Source: CAYTYZ01 sp964448465
Lineage (GTDB): Bacteria; Patescibacteriota; Microgenomatia; UBA12405
Direction of reading: 5' to 3'
Assembly: GCA_964448465.1 (NCBI GenBank)
Contig: CAYUVY010000006.1
Coordinates: forward strand, 1 to 39,074
Length of the DNA: 39,074 nucleotides
Program-made: the position numbers and the translations under genes
In this document: in pieces, positions 16,394 through 24,770 of the stretch
How the letters are laid out: every line of letters begins with the position of its first letter
Numbering within the stretch: the first letter of the stretch is position 1
The notes under the pieces: model-generated
The model's database searches: none
What the model saw: the letters and a program-made list of their open reading frames with translations, nothing else
Told to the model about the DNA's origin: nothing

Positions 16394-17426
16394 TGAGATA
16401 CCAGGAATGGTAAAAGTTCTCTTGAGAATGGACTTGGATGTGGCAGAAGGAGATAATTCCAGACTGGTAAAAAGTTTAAACACGATTGAAGTTTTACTAA
16501 GTAAACAATGTAAAGTAATTATTGTGGGACACAGAGGAAGACCAGCCTTCGCGCAAGGCTACGGCCTGGCAAGCCCGGAAGATCGTGACAAGTATTCACT
16601 TAAACCTGTTTATGCTGATTTGATGATGCTTGTACAGGAAAGGATGGGGAGTGTGTCAGGAGTGTTTGTGGAGGACTTAATGAGTTTGGAGAGGATTGAC
16701 GCAGCGGTGGATGGAAACCAAATAGTTTTCTTGGAAAATGTAAGGTTCTGGCCAGGAGAAGTGGAGAATGACATTAATCTAACAAAATACTTGGCAAGTT
16801 TGGCGGAAGTATATGTTCAAGATGCTTTTGCAACTGCACACCATATGAGTGCCTCGATGAGTGTGGGATGTGTCCTCCCTTGCTATTTTGGTTTGAGCTT
16901 TGTGGAAGAATTTAAATCTTTAGAAAAGATGGTTATAGAAACTCCGCACCCACTGGTGATTGTTTTGGGTGGAGTTAAAAAAGACAAACTGGATTATTTA
17001 CCAGATTTACTGAAGTTGGCAGACAATGTATTGCTGGTTGGAATGTTGCCCAAACTTGTAGAAGGAGTGGAAAGAATGGAGGGCAAAGAAAAATTAATTG
17101 TGGCAAACTTAAGGGAAGATGGATTAGACATAGAGGAAGAAAGTATGAGTATGATGGAGCAGGTAATTAGTAGTGCTGGTGGTGTAATTATGGCCGGAAG
17201 TGTAGGAAAATGGGAAGAGGATAGTAGTAGTATTGGAACACAAGGACTACTAATTGCTATGGCTAACTCTTTGGGAAGCAAAGTAGTTGCCGGTGGTGAC
17301 ACCGTGGCGGCTTGCCGAAAATTTGGAGTAATAAATAAGATGGACTTTATTTCTAGTGGGGGTGGGGCAATGCTGCACATGTTGACTAAAAAAACTTTAC
17401 CAGCAGCAGAGATGACAAAAGAATAA
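16371..17426 (+). CDS. pgk: Phosphoglycerate kinase, short and divergent
   Basis: The enzyme makes ATP and 3-phosphoglycerate from 1,3-bisphosphoglycerate. It has 351 residues against the usual 385-400. Recognisable are KTLRDV...VLLRMDLDV (for RVDFNVP), IIVGHRGRP (for SHLGRP), FLENVRFWPGE, YVQDAFATAHHMSASM, LGGVKKDKLDYL, and the C-terminal GGDTVAA...FISSGGGAML. The usual W-N-G-P-x-G-x-F-E nucleotide loop is changed to MAGSVGKWEED. The ATG at 16371 fits the family N-terminus (KTLRDV), which makes the 23-base overlap with rpiB real. Gap follows after 20 bases. Confidence 0.9.
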   Translation: MKTLRDVSEIPGMVKVLLRMDLDVAEGDNSRLVKSLNTIEVLLSKQCKVIIVGHRGRPAFAQGYGLASPEDRDKYSLKPVYADLMMLVQERMGSVSGVFVEDLMSLERIDAAVDGNQIVFLENVRFWPGEVENDINLTKYLASLAEVYVQDAFATAHHMSASMSVGCVLPCYFGLSFVEEFKSLEKMVIETPHPLVIVLGGVKKDKLDYLPDLLKLADNVLLVGMLPKLVEGVERMEGKEKLIVANLREDGLDIEEESMSMMEQVISSAGGVIMAGSVGKWEEDSSSIGTQGLLIAMANSLGSKVVAGGDTVAACRKFGVINKMDFISSGGGAMLHMLTKKTLPAAEMTKE

Positions 17427-17435
17427 AAAATTGTT

Positions 17436-17441
17436 TATAGT
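17436..17441 (+). promoter_or_regulatory. -10 box of gap
   Basis: TATAGT, 5 bases before the ATG at 17447, in the 20-base gap after pgk. It would give gap its own leaderless mRNA inside the cluster. Confidence 0.5.
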
Positions 17442-17446
17442 TAAGT

Positions 17447-18481
17447 ATGAGTGAAAAAAGAATTAGAGTGGCGATAAATGGTTTTGGCAGAATTGGAATT
17501 GCGGCTTTGCGGGCCATAGTCCAAGAACATTATGAGGTGGAAGTGGTGGCAATAAACACCTCAGGAAGCACGCCGATAGAAGGTATTGCCTACTCTTTAA
17601 AATATGATTCGGTATATGGGAGATTTCCGCAATCCGTGGAAACATTGGATCCAAAGAAAGGGTCGGAAATGGGTAGACTAAAAGTTGGAGAGTGGATCAT
17701 CCCTATTTTAGGGGAAAAAGACGCCAATCATATACCATGGGCAAGCTATGGTGTAGATGTCGTTTTGGAATGTACTGGAGCGTATTTGGATAAAAAGGCG
17801 ATGGGACATATTAAATCCGGAGCTGGAAAAGTAATTTTATCCGCGCCACCCAAAGATAATTCTATTCCAGTATATATATTAGGCGTAAACGAAGATAAAT
17901 ACGATGGAGAAGAGATAATTTCCAATGGGTCTTGTACCACGAATTGCGTGGCCCCACTAGTAAAATTAATTGACGAAACCATTGGTTTTGAAAAAGGAGT
18001 TTTAACCACGATTCATGCTTACACAACAAACCAAAGTCTAGTGGATTCTAGTGCTAGTGACCCAAGACGAGCCAGAGCAGCGGCGATTAACATTGTGCCA
18101 ACCTCAACAGGGGCAGCAGAAGCAGTGATTGCCTGTTATCCAGAGGCAGCTGGTAGGTTTGCAGGTAGTGCGATACGAGTGCCGGTAGTCTGTGGATCTT
18201 ATTCAGATTTGACTTTTAAACTAGTAAAGAAAACGACTCCAGAAGAAATTAATGCGATTTTGGAAAATGCAGCTAGTAACAAAAATTTAGTTGGTAGACT
18301 GAAGATTGCCTACGAACCTTTAGTGTCCTCGGATGTGATTGGTAACAGCGCCTCGTGTTTGGTGGATGTACGTATGACTAAAGTAGTGGATGAGGATATG
18401 GTGCAAATCGGAGCTTGGTACGACAACGAATATGGTTATGCTTGTCGACTAGTGGAAATGGGGATGTGGGTATGCAAATAA
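17447..18481 (+). CDS. gap: Glyceraldehyde-3-phosphate dehydrogenase, type I
   Basis: It oxidises glyceraldehyde 3-phosphate to 1,3-bisphosphoglycerate. The 344 residues begin with the Rossmann motif INGFGRIGIAALRA. VVLECTGAYLDKK, then ISNGSCTTNCVAPLVK carry the catalytic Cys; IHAYTTNQSLVDS has the catalytic His. RARAAAINIVPTSTGAA and WYDNEYGYACRLVEM complete the family blocks. Residue 35 region VVAINTS (Asn rather than the Asp of NAD-only enzymes) leaves the cofactor open. It overlaps the rpe start by 10 bases. Confidence 0.96.
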   Translation: MSEKRIRVAINGFGRIGIAALRAIVQEHYEVEVVAINTSGSTPIEGIAYSLKYDSVYGRFPQSVETLDPKKGSEMGRLKVGEWIIPILGEKDANHIPWASYGVDVVLECTGAYLDKKAMGHIKSGAGKVILSAPPKDNSIPVYILGVNEDKYDGEEIISNGSCTTNCVAPLVKLIDETIGFEKGVLTTIHAYTTNQSLVDSSASDPRRARAAAINIVPTSTGAAEAVIACYPEAAGRFAGSAIRVPVVCGSYSDLTFKLVKKTTPEEINAILENAASNKNLVGRLKIAYEPLVSSDVIGNSASCLVDVRMTKVVDEDMVQIGAWYDNEYGYACRLVEMGMWVCK

Positions 18482-19068
18482 TTCCCACAGTACATGAAAA
18501 AAGTTGGCCCGCCGCCTTGGCAAGAATTGAAAAGTTAGCAGAATTTACCAAATGGCTACAAGTGGATGTGGAAGATGGGACATTTACCCCAGATAAAACT
18601 TTTGAACTGGAAAGTTTAAGAATTTGGGAAAAAGCAGAAAAATATTTATGGGAAATGCATTTGATGGTAAAAGAGCCGATAAATTGGCTAAATAAATGCG
18701 TACATAGTGGAGCTAGTCGAGTTGTTGGACAAGTGGAAAAGATGCAAGACAGGGCGGCGTTTGTTAAAGCCGGTGTGGAGATGGGCTTGGAAATTGGATT
18801 GGCTGTTGACGTGGATAGCGAGATTGGAGAAGTACCTGAAGAGGTAGAGGAAATATTGCTGCTGGGTCGTAAGGCAGGATTTGGAGTTTTGCCTTTTGAG
18901 GAAAAGACTTATAAAAAAGTACAAGAACTAGTAAAATTGCGAGAAGAGAGAAACGCATTATTTAAAATTGGAGTGGATGGAGGAGTAGACAAAGATATTT
19001 TGGAAAAATTAAGAATAATGAGAGTAGATATCGTTTACAGCGGAGAGAATTATTTTGAGTTAAGATAA
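18472..19068 (+). CDS. rpe: Ribulose-phosphate 3-epimerase-like protein
   Basis: The 198-residue TIM-barrel protein starts with MQIIPTVHEKSW, then WLQVDVEDGTFTPDKTFEL (for HVDVMDGHFVPN.TFG), EMHLMVKEPINWL (for DVHLMV..P) and ends with FKIGVDGGVDKDIL, where the second catalytic Asp is expected. The first metal-binding His of the strand-2 region (usually HVD) is Gln here, so metal binding or specificity may differ. The ATG at 18472 is chosen since the reading frame upstream lies inside gap. It forms a cluster with rpiB, pgk and gap. Confidence 0.8.
   Translation: MQIIPTVHEKSWPAALARIEKLAEFTKWLQVDVEDGTFTPDKTFELESLRIWEKAEKYLWEMHLMVKEPINWLNKCVHSGASRVVGQVEKMQDRAAFVKAGVEMGLEIGLAVDVDSEIGEVPEEVEEILLLGRKAGFGVLPFEEKTYKKVQELVKLREERNALFKIGVDGGVDKDILEKLRIMRVDIVYSGENYFELR
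19061..19066 (+). promoter_or_regulatory. -10 box of LOG-family gene
   Basis: TAAGAT, 5 bases before the ATG at 19072, overlapping the rpe stop codon. Confidence 0.45.
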
Positions 19069-19071
19069 ATT

Positions 19072-19653
19072 ATGATAATTAAGACTACCAGAGAAGTTAA
19101 AAAGATTGCTTTTTTTGGGGACGCAGAAGCTAAACATACGGAGGAACATTTTATATTGGCTAAAAACACGGCAAAATTATTAGCCGAAAAGGGATACGGG
19201 GTCGTAAATGGGGGTGGGCCTGGGATTATGCTGGCATCTAGTTTGGGGGCAAAATTAGGTGGAGGAAAAGTGGAGTTAGTAATGGTGGACGGGAGAAAAA
19301 ATATGGGCGATTATTATGAAGGTCAAGCAGAAGATAATTTAAAATTAGCAGATAAGGTGTTGCGACTAGATAGCTATCCAGAAAGATTGAATAAATTATT
19401 AGAGGAAGCTGACGCCTATATAGTGTTTAAAGGTGGGACAGGAACAGTGGCAGAGATGGGATTTGTTTGGTCAGAGGCTAAACTTTATCAAGGTAAGCAT
19501 AAACCAGTGATACTAGCGGGAGAGTTTTGGAAAAAAATAATGGAACCAATGGACAAATATTTAGCAATTGATAAAAACGAAATGGATTTGTGTCCGATTG
19601 CCAAGACCGCAGAGGAAGTAGTGGAGATTCTAAACGTAACCCTTGGCTTGTAG
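19072..19653 (+). CDS. LOG-family (Rossmann) nucleotide phosphoribohydrolase-like protein
   Basis: The protein has 193 residues with IAFFGDAEAK at the N-terminus, GYGVVNGGGPGIMLAS (nucleotide-binding glycine loop) and YIVFKGGTGTVAEMGFVWS, the PGGxGTxxE active-site motif of the LOG/lysine-decarboxylase-like family (Pro replaced by Lys). Known members release the base from nucleoside monophosphates. The substrate here is not known. Its 3' end overlaps the converging ABC exporter gene by 24 bases. Confidence 0.85.
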   Translation: MIIKTTREVKKIAFFGDAEAKHTEEHFILAKNTAKLLAEKGYGVVNGGGPGIMLASSLGAKLGGGKVELVMVDGRKNMGDYYEGQAEDNLKLADKVLRLDSYPERLNKLLEEADAYIVFKGGTGTVAEMGFVWSEAKLYQGKHKPVILAGEFWKKIMEPMDKYLAIDKNEMDLCPIAKTAEEVVEILNVTLGL

Positions 19654-21447
19654 ATTAAAGGACTGGGCGTATTTACCACCAAGTTTCATTAATTCTTCGT
19701 GTGTCCCCTGCTCGACTATTTGACCACCGGCTAAGACTAAAATACGGTCGGCATTGCGGACCGTAGAAAAGCGGTGAGAAATAATGATGACAGTTTTGTG
19801 TTTGAAGAAATTATAAATACGATTAAAAATTCTGGCTTCGGAAATGGCATCGATGGCGGCTGTTGGTTCGTCAAAAATTACCAGAGGAGCGTTTCTGTAG
19901 AAGAATCTGGCAATAGCAATTTTTTGCCATTGCCCGGTAGACAGGCGCGTGCCTCCTTTGTACTTTTCAGAGAGCATGGTGTCATATTTTTTGGATAGTT
20001 TTTGGATAAAACTATGTGCTGAAGCGTGCTTGGCAGCGGAAATAACACGCTTTTTATTGGGCTTACGATTGGGTCTACCTAGAGAAATATTTTCAGAAAC
20101 ATTTAACTGGGGATAATTGTTATATTCCTGAAAAAGAACACCCATATTGTGATAAAGTGTGCTGGATTTTATATCAACTAAGTTAAAATTATGAACTAAT
20201 ATTTTGCCCGAAGTTGGCTTATACATGCGACATAATAATTTAACTAGAGTAGTTTTGCCGGCACCATTTTCACCCACAAGGGCTATTTTTTCACCAGGTT
20301 TAATAGTTAAATTTAGATGTTTAAATATTTGTTTTTGAGAATTTGGATAAACAAATGTTAGGTCCTTAATATTTATTTCTGGACCAGACGTAAGTAAAGG
20401 TATACGAAGATGACCATCTGGAAAAGTGTTGGCCGTTTGGAAGAAATCATAAACTTCCTGAAGGCGAATTGCTTGTTGACCTAGCTCACCAGCGTTTCCT
20501 ATTAGTCCACTAATGGTGGAGTCAGTACTTTCGGCAATACGCAGAAGAAACATTGCCTGGGTGACAGTAATAGTCTTGTTGATGGCTCGAATAATGTTGA
20601 ATAAATAATTCCCCAAAGAAACCGCATCGGAGGCAATCTCAATAGCAATTGACCGTAGACCCCAGTCTTTGCGTATTTGAAAAAAACTCTTATTCCACCA
20701 ATTACGAAATTCAGCAAATCTTTTTGCAAAGAAAGTAAAACTATTGTTTAGTCTAACCTCGGACAAATCAGGCGGGTTATCTAGATAGTTAGCATTACGA
20801 TTAGAGCGACGGTATCCTTCGGTATTGTCTCGGTCAAATTTCCAAAGCATTCCTCGATACTTGTTGTCAATAAAAATCATGGGGACTCGGACCAAAATAA
20901 TTAAAAGGACTATGGGTAAAGATGATTGCAACAAAATAACTAGACTAACAATGGCCCTAACGGCCAAACCCAAAAGTGAAATAAGGTCTAAAAAGAAGGT
21001 CTGGACGTTGTACATATTTTCGCTGACCCGAGTAATGACGTTGGTTATTTCTGGATTTTCAATACTGGCAAAATCAAGATTATTAATCTTGTTGGCCAGT
21101 AATAGTCTTAATTCAAGACGACTGATATCACTAAGTTTTCTTCTGTATAGGCTGTTGACAAAGTTAAAGAGTGTACCCAAAACATTGTTCACAAATAGCA
21201 TTAATAAAAGTTTGTAAATTTCGTACAAGTTGGGACTAGTTGAGGAGATCTGTTTAAATATTTCACCAAAAATTCCGGCAAAAAGATAGATGTTGGCTAA
21301 GCCTAAAATTTGGTTGCCAAGATTAATTATTACAAGTAAAAGGCTAAGTCTGGGTCGAATACTGAAGTAGACGGAAACCACCCATCTTCCCAGTTGAATT
21401 ACTTCTTTTAAAGATGCTTTGGGGGTGGGTTTGGGAGGGGGCAGCAT
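19630..21447 (-). CDS. ABC exporter, fused membrane and ATPase domains
   Basis: The protein has 605 residues. About six membrane helices occupy residues 20-330. The ATPase domain has Walker A GENGAGKTT near 392-400, Q-loop VLFQEYNN, signature RLSTGQWQ near 501 (LSTGQ rather than LSGGQ), Walker B LVIFDEPTAAID near 521 and an H-loop IISHRFS. It is a half-transporter that should work as a homodimer or with a partner not seen here. Substrate is unknown; the envelope genes around it make a lipid-linked glycan or peptide possible. TATACT lies 10 bases before the ATG. Confidence 0.9.
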   Translation of the reverse strand: MLPPPKPTPKASLKEVIQLGRWVVSVYFSIRPRLSLLLVIINLGNQILGLANIYLFAGIFGEIFKQISSTSPNLYEIYKLLLMLFVNNVLGTLFNFVNSLYRRKLSDISRLELRLLLANKINNLDFASIENPEITNVITRVSENMYNVQTFFLDLISLLGLAVRAIVSLVILLQSSLPIVLLIILVRVPMIFIDNKYRGMLWKFDRDNTEGYRRSNRNANYLDNPPDLSEVRLNNSFTFFAKRFAEFRNWWNKSFFQIRKDWGLRSIAIEIASDAVSLGNYLFNIIRAINKTITVTQAMFLLRIAESTDSTISGLIGNAGELGQQAIRLQEVYDFFQTANTFPDGHLRIPLLTSGPEINIKDLTFVYPNSQKQIFKHLNLTIKPGEKIALVGENGAGKTTLVKLLCRMYKPTSGKILVHNFNLVDIKSSTLYHNMGVLFQEYNNYPQLNVSENISLGRPNRKPNKKRVISAAKHASAHSFIQKLSKKYDTMLSEKYKGGTRLSTGQWQKIAIARFFYRNAPLVIFDEPTAAIDAISEARIFNRIYNFFKHKTVIIISHRFSTVRNADRILVLAGGQIVEQGTHEELMKLGGKYAQSFNLQAKGYV

Positions 21448-21457
21448 AGAATAGTTT

Positions 21458-21463
21458 AGTATA
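21458..21463 (-). promoter_or_regulatory. -10 box of ABC exporter gene
   Basis: TATACT on the minus strand, 10 bases before the ATG at 21447, giving a very short 5' leader if used. Confidence 0.4.
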
Positions 21464-21532
21464 GAACCGATTTCTGTAAAGGAGTGTATTTACTTGGTAA
21501 AAAGCGATATAATAGAACTAGATAGAGATGAT

Positions 21533-22522
21533 TTAGAGGATATCTTTTAGTTTGAAGGGGTAGCCAGAAAGACGATCGATAAAGACAGGTTGGGAATTAT
21601 TTTGAATTTCAAAGGGAGAATTTTCTTGGTTGATAATGCTGTCTTTGCCTAAAGTTAGGCGAATTAAGTAGCTTTGGGAAGTAGGTTTACTCCAATTTTG
21701 ATCGAAAACAAAATTACCCAAAGAATAAAAAATTAATTTATTTTGATAGGTTTCTTGGCCTTGCCAAACATGAGGATGGTGTCCGGCGATAATATCAGCC
21801 CCGGAATTAATTAGTTGATGAGCAAATTTGACCTTCCAGGGTTCTGGGTCGGGATAATATTCGTTACCCCAGTGAAGAGCGACAATTAACCAATCGACTT
21901 GGGAGTCATATTTTTTAATCAAATTGAGAATGCTGGTCTTGGCTTCTGGGGTGTTGTTGGTGACAAGGTCAAAACCTAAAAACCCAAGACGAATACCATT
22001 GTAAGTACGTACTTCAAATTCATTTTCTGGATCTTCGGAATAAACGTGACCAATAATATGTTGATCTAAATATAGTTTAGTTTGCTCGACCCCAGTATTG
22101 CCGTAATTCTGGATATGGTTGTTGGCCAGATTAAAGAAAAATTTGTGTTGTTTTAAATAAGGTAAAAATTGAGGATCTCCACAAAATTTAAAGGTGCCAG
22201 TTTTGACGCTAGGACAAGAACTAACAATGGGACTTTCTAGGTTGACAAAATTCAGATCATTTTGATCGAGCCAAGGTGAAACCTGGGCAAAGCTGTAATT
22301 AAAATCATTTAGTCTTCTGGCAGTAAAAGTAATATTACGACCAAGGCCTACGTCGCCACCTAGGCCTAAAACTACCTGGGGGGTGGTAGTAGGAGTGGGA
22401 CTAGGATAATAAGTGGTTGGAGAAGGCGTAGGTTGCCTAGATTTTGGGGATACATAAGAGGTAAGGGAATTACCACAGGCGGAGAGCAATAGACTAGAAA
22501 GAAGCAAAAGTAGAAAATACAT
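21533..22522 (-). CDS. CapA-family lipoprotein (PGA capsule synthesis-like metallophosphatase fold)
   Basis: The protein has 329 residues. It starts with a lipoprotein signal peptide ending LLLSACG and a Pro/Thr/Ser-rich linker (about residues 25-50). The catalytic-type domain has LGLGGDVGLGRN, LNFVNLESPIVS, FFNLANNHIQNYGNTGV, LIVALHWGNEYYPDPEPWK and IIAGHHPHVWQGQE, the metal-ligand blocks of CapA/PgsA calcineurin-like proteins. In Bacillus, CapA takes part in poly-gamma-glutamate export. Here, with no other cap gene, the substrate is open. It is anchored outside the membrane and divergent from the PEGA lipoprotein. Confidence 0.88.
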   Translation of the reverse strand: MYFLLLLLSSLLLSACGNSLTSYVSPKSRQPTPSPTTYYPSPTPTTTPQVVLGLGGDVGLGRNITFTARRLNDFNYSFAQVSPWLDQNDLNFVNLESPIVSSCPSVKTGTFKFCGDPQFLPYLKQHKFFFNLANNHIQNYGNTGVEQTKLYLDQHIIGHVYSEDPENEFEVRTYNGIRLGFLGFDLVTNNTPEAKTSILNLIKKYDSQVDWLIVALHWGNEYYPDPEPWKVKFAHQLINSGADIIAGHHPHVWQGQETYQNKLIFYSLGNFVFDQNWSKPTSQSYLIRLTLGKDSIINQENSPFEIQNNSQPVFIDRLSGYPFKLKDIL

Positions 22523-22527
22523 AGAGT

Positions 22528-22551
22528 AGATTATTTTAGCTGGTTTATACT
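22528..22551. promoter_or_regulatory. Divergent promoters of CapA-like and PEGA lipoprotein genes
   Basis: TATACT (22546-22551) stands 6 bases before the GTG at 22558. On the minus strand TAATCT (22533-22528) stands 5 bases and TAAAAT (22538-22533) 10 bases before the ATG at 22522; which one is used is unclear. Confidence 0.5.
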
Positions 22552-22557
22552 AGAGAT

Positions 22558-23379
22558 GTGAAGAATAGTTGGAAAATCATAACTATATTGCTCCTGACGG
22601 GGGTACTTAGTGGCTGTGGGCCAAAGAGATCGGGGGTGGAAATATTGAGCGAACCTACGGCTAAAGTATATATTGACGGTAAGTTGATGGGGACCACACC
22701 ATATAACAACAAGAATCTGGATCCTGGGGTAATTAAGGTCAAAATTGAACCAGAGGAAAAGACGCTGGACCCATGGGAGGGAGAGGCAGTGTTACAAAAC
22801 TTTGCGGATACGGTTATTCAGTTAAGGTTCTCTAAGAAAGGGGTGGGTGGTTACATTTTGGGACTAGAACCAAATGCTGGGAGTAAAAATGCAGGATTGT
22901 TGTTATCAAGTAGTCCAAGTGAAGCGGCAATTAAGATTGAAGATGCTTTGGTGGGATTTAGTCCATTAAACATTCTTCGAATTGAACCAGGAGATAGGCA
23001 TATCAATGTGGCCTTTCCAGGCTACAAGGCCGAGGATATCTATGCCAAAGGGGTGGAAGGATATCAACTAACTCTGAGTGTATTTTTGGACAGAGAGAGT
23101 GCAAGTTTACCCACGACTAATGTGGAGAAAATTGACACGGTAAGTAGCACCAAAGAACAGGTAAAAATTAAAACAACGGAAACTGGTTGGCTAAGGGTAA
23201 GAAGCGGGCCGAGTGCCACGGCCACGGAATTGGCAAAAGTTAAACCAGGAGAGATCTACGACCTACTGCAAACACAAGTGGAGTGGATAGAAATAAGAGT
23301 TAAAGAGAATTTGACTGGTTGGATTTTGGCTCGCTACGCCGAGAAAGTTGCCACAGGAAGCCCAGAAAGACTAAACTGA
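22558..23379 (+). CDS. Lipoprotein with two PEGA domains and an SH3b domain
   Basis: The protein has 273 residues from a GTG start. KIITILLLTGVLSGCG is a lipoprotein signal with lipobox LSGC. Two PEGA-type units follow (VEILSEPTAKVYIDGKLMG.TPY and LLLSSSPSEAAIKIEDALVGFSP), then a linker and a C-terminal bacterial SH3 (about residues 205-268: GWLRVRSGPSATATELAKV...GWILARY), a fold that often binds cell-wall peptides. It is probably exposed on the envelope. The last 80 bases overlap the 3' end of the opposing transferase gene, one of the longest overlaps in the window. Confidence 0.85.
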   Translation: MKNSWKIITILLLTGVLSGCGPKRSGVEILSEPTAKVYIDGKLMGTTPYNNKNLDPGVIKVKIEPEEKTLDPWEGEAVLQNFADTVIQLRFSKKGVGGYILGLEPNAGSKNAGLLLSSSPSEAAIKIEDALVGFSPLNILRIEPGDRHINVAFPGYKAEDIYAKGVEGYQLTLSVFLDRESASLPTTNVEKIDTVSSTKEQVKIKTTETGWLRVRSGPSATATELAKVKPGEIYDLLQTQVEWIEIRVKENLTGWILARYAEKVATGSPERLN

Positions 23380-24397
23380 TACCCAAAAAGGCATAGAATT
23401 TTTGTTGGCTATTAAGACTGAGGGCCAATAAACCGGCAATAAATGTAACCAACCAATAAAAAATTGCAATCCGGCGGCGTCCCCAACCTAATTTTAAAAG
23501 GCGATGATGAAAATGAAAGCCATCACTTAGATAAAGAGGTTTGTGTTGAGAAAATCGGCGTAAAAGAACAAAGATGCCATCGAGCATGGGGATGGAAAGT
23601 AAAAGCACCAGGGTGGCGACTTTGGCACCAGAGAGAATAGATAAGACAGCGAGTAAAAAACCAGCTAAACTTTTTCCACTGTAACCAGGCATGATTTTTT
23701 GAGGATAAAAATTAAATGGTAAGAAACCTAAAAAGGCCCCAGAAACTGAAAGGGCCAAGAAAAAGACAGGCATCTGGCTACTATCGGTAGAAAAACGTAA
23801 GGAAAGAAGCGCAACAAAAAAGGCGGCAATAGAGGCAAAACCAGGGAGTTGGCCCTCTACCCCAGTGGCCCAACCCACAATATTGGTGCACCAAACTAGC
23901 CAAAAGACAGCAAATAAATCAGAAAGTAACCAGAGAGTGCGAACTTGGCCCAATAGACTAAAACTAAATTGGGGGTGGCTTAAATCTAGAACACCCGGAG
24001 CAAAGGGGTTGGAAATATAGGCAATACCAATGCCAGCTGAAACGATGATCAGAGCACTTAGTAGATTTGTAAGTAGCCTTAATTTAGGGGAAATATCCAA
24101 AATGTCGTCGATTAATCCTACTATCAAGTTAAAAAATAGGGCTAGAAAAATTGCTAAAAATCGGGAGCTTAGAGGAAAATGAAAATAGTAGGAAGCAAAG
24201 AAATAGCCAAAAGTAATACCGAGAAAAATTGGTAACCCTCCCCCTCGGGAAACCGTAGAGCTGGCGGTGGCATTACCAGTTTTGGCTTGCTTCTGGCGAG
24301 GATCTTCCAGCCAGCCAAAATGCCTGAAGATACGAATAGTAAAAATAGTAGTGAAGAAAGTGATAATAATACTGACAAGATAAGGAAGAAGAATCAT
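23300..24397 (-). CDS. WecA/MraY-like phospho-sugar transferase with altered active-site motifs
   Basis: The protein has 365 residues with about ten membrane helices. Family marks kept: RGGGLPIFLGI, LVGLIDDILDISPKLRLL (Asp-Asp) and SDGFHFHHRLLKLGWGRR (His motif). Changed: the N..(N)..DG.DGL block reads NIVGWATGVEGQLPG, and the MGD-S/A-G block reads IMPGYSGKSLAG, so two Asp usually involved in catalysis or magnesium binding are not at their normal places. It would join UDP-sugar phosphate to undecaprenyl phosphate if active. It is the last gene of the minus-strand operon starting at 26276, overlapping the gene before it by 4 bases. Confidence 0.82.
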   Translation of the reverse strand: MILLPYLVSIIITFFTTIFTIRIFRHFGWLEDPRQKQAKTGNATASSTVSRGGGLPIFLGITFGYFFASYYFHFPLSSRFLAIFLALFFNLIVGLIDDILDISPKLRLLTNLLSALIIVSAGIGIAYISNPFAPGVLDLSHPQFSFSLLGQVRTLWLLSDLFAVFWLVWCTNIVGWATGVEGQLPGFASIAAFFVALLSLRFSTDSSQMPVFFLALSVSGAFLGFLPFNFYPQKIMPGYSGKSLAGFLLAVLSILSGAKVATLVLLLSIPMLDGIFVLLRRFSQHKPLYLSDGFHFHHRLLKLGWGRRRIAIFYWLVTFIAGLLALSLNSQQKFYAFLGISLVFLGFLWQLSRRSEPKSNQSNSL

Positions 24398-24768
24398 AAA
24401 ACTAGTCGTAAAATAAAAATTAGAGCTAAGGAAGCAAAAAGAGAAAACAACAAACTAATAATTAAGCACGTGTGTTGAAGAAGCTTGTGGTCTTCAGAAA
24501 GTAGGCCGGCAAAAAAGCTGTTAAAAATTAGAAAAATTAAACCCAAAGATGGAAAAAGAAGTAAATTAGAAGGAGTACTTAGTCTATTTTCACCCCAAGG
24601 TAAGGAAAAATAAAGTGGTACCTGGGGAGGCAGGCGGTCAAAATAATAAAAAATAAGAAAAAATTGTAGGGCAACTAATAAAAGCGCCAGGCGAAAGGGA
24701 TTAGTGTTTTGGGGAAGAGTCCAAAAAGTACCAAGGCGGTGAAGGGTCTTGCTTAGGGGATGGGTCAT
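24394..24768 (-). CDS. Small membrane protein, DUF1648-like
   Basis: The protein has 124 residues with three hydrophobic helices (about 27-45, 65-88 and 98-122). Between the first two lies RLPPQVPLYFSLPWGENRLS, which resembles the P..VP.H(W/Y)...G motif of DUF1648 proteins. No enzymatic motif is visible. It starts 2 bases after the GT2 stop and overlaps the WecA/MraY-like gene by 4 bases (ATGA), so it is translated within the same operon. Confidence 0.65.
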   Translation of the reverse strand: MTHPLSKTLHRLGTFWTLPQNTNPFRLALLLVALQFFLIFYYFDRLPPQVPLYFSLPWGENRLSTPSNLLLFPSLGLIFLIFNSFFAGLLSEDHKLLQHTCLIISLLFSLFASLALIFILRLVL

Positions 24769-24770
24769 GG

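Noticed and set aside
21533..22522. Poly-gamma-glutamate capsule locus
   Set aside because: Only a CapA-like protein is present; no capB or capC ligase genes lie nearby, so a capsule cannot be claimed.
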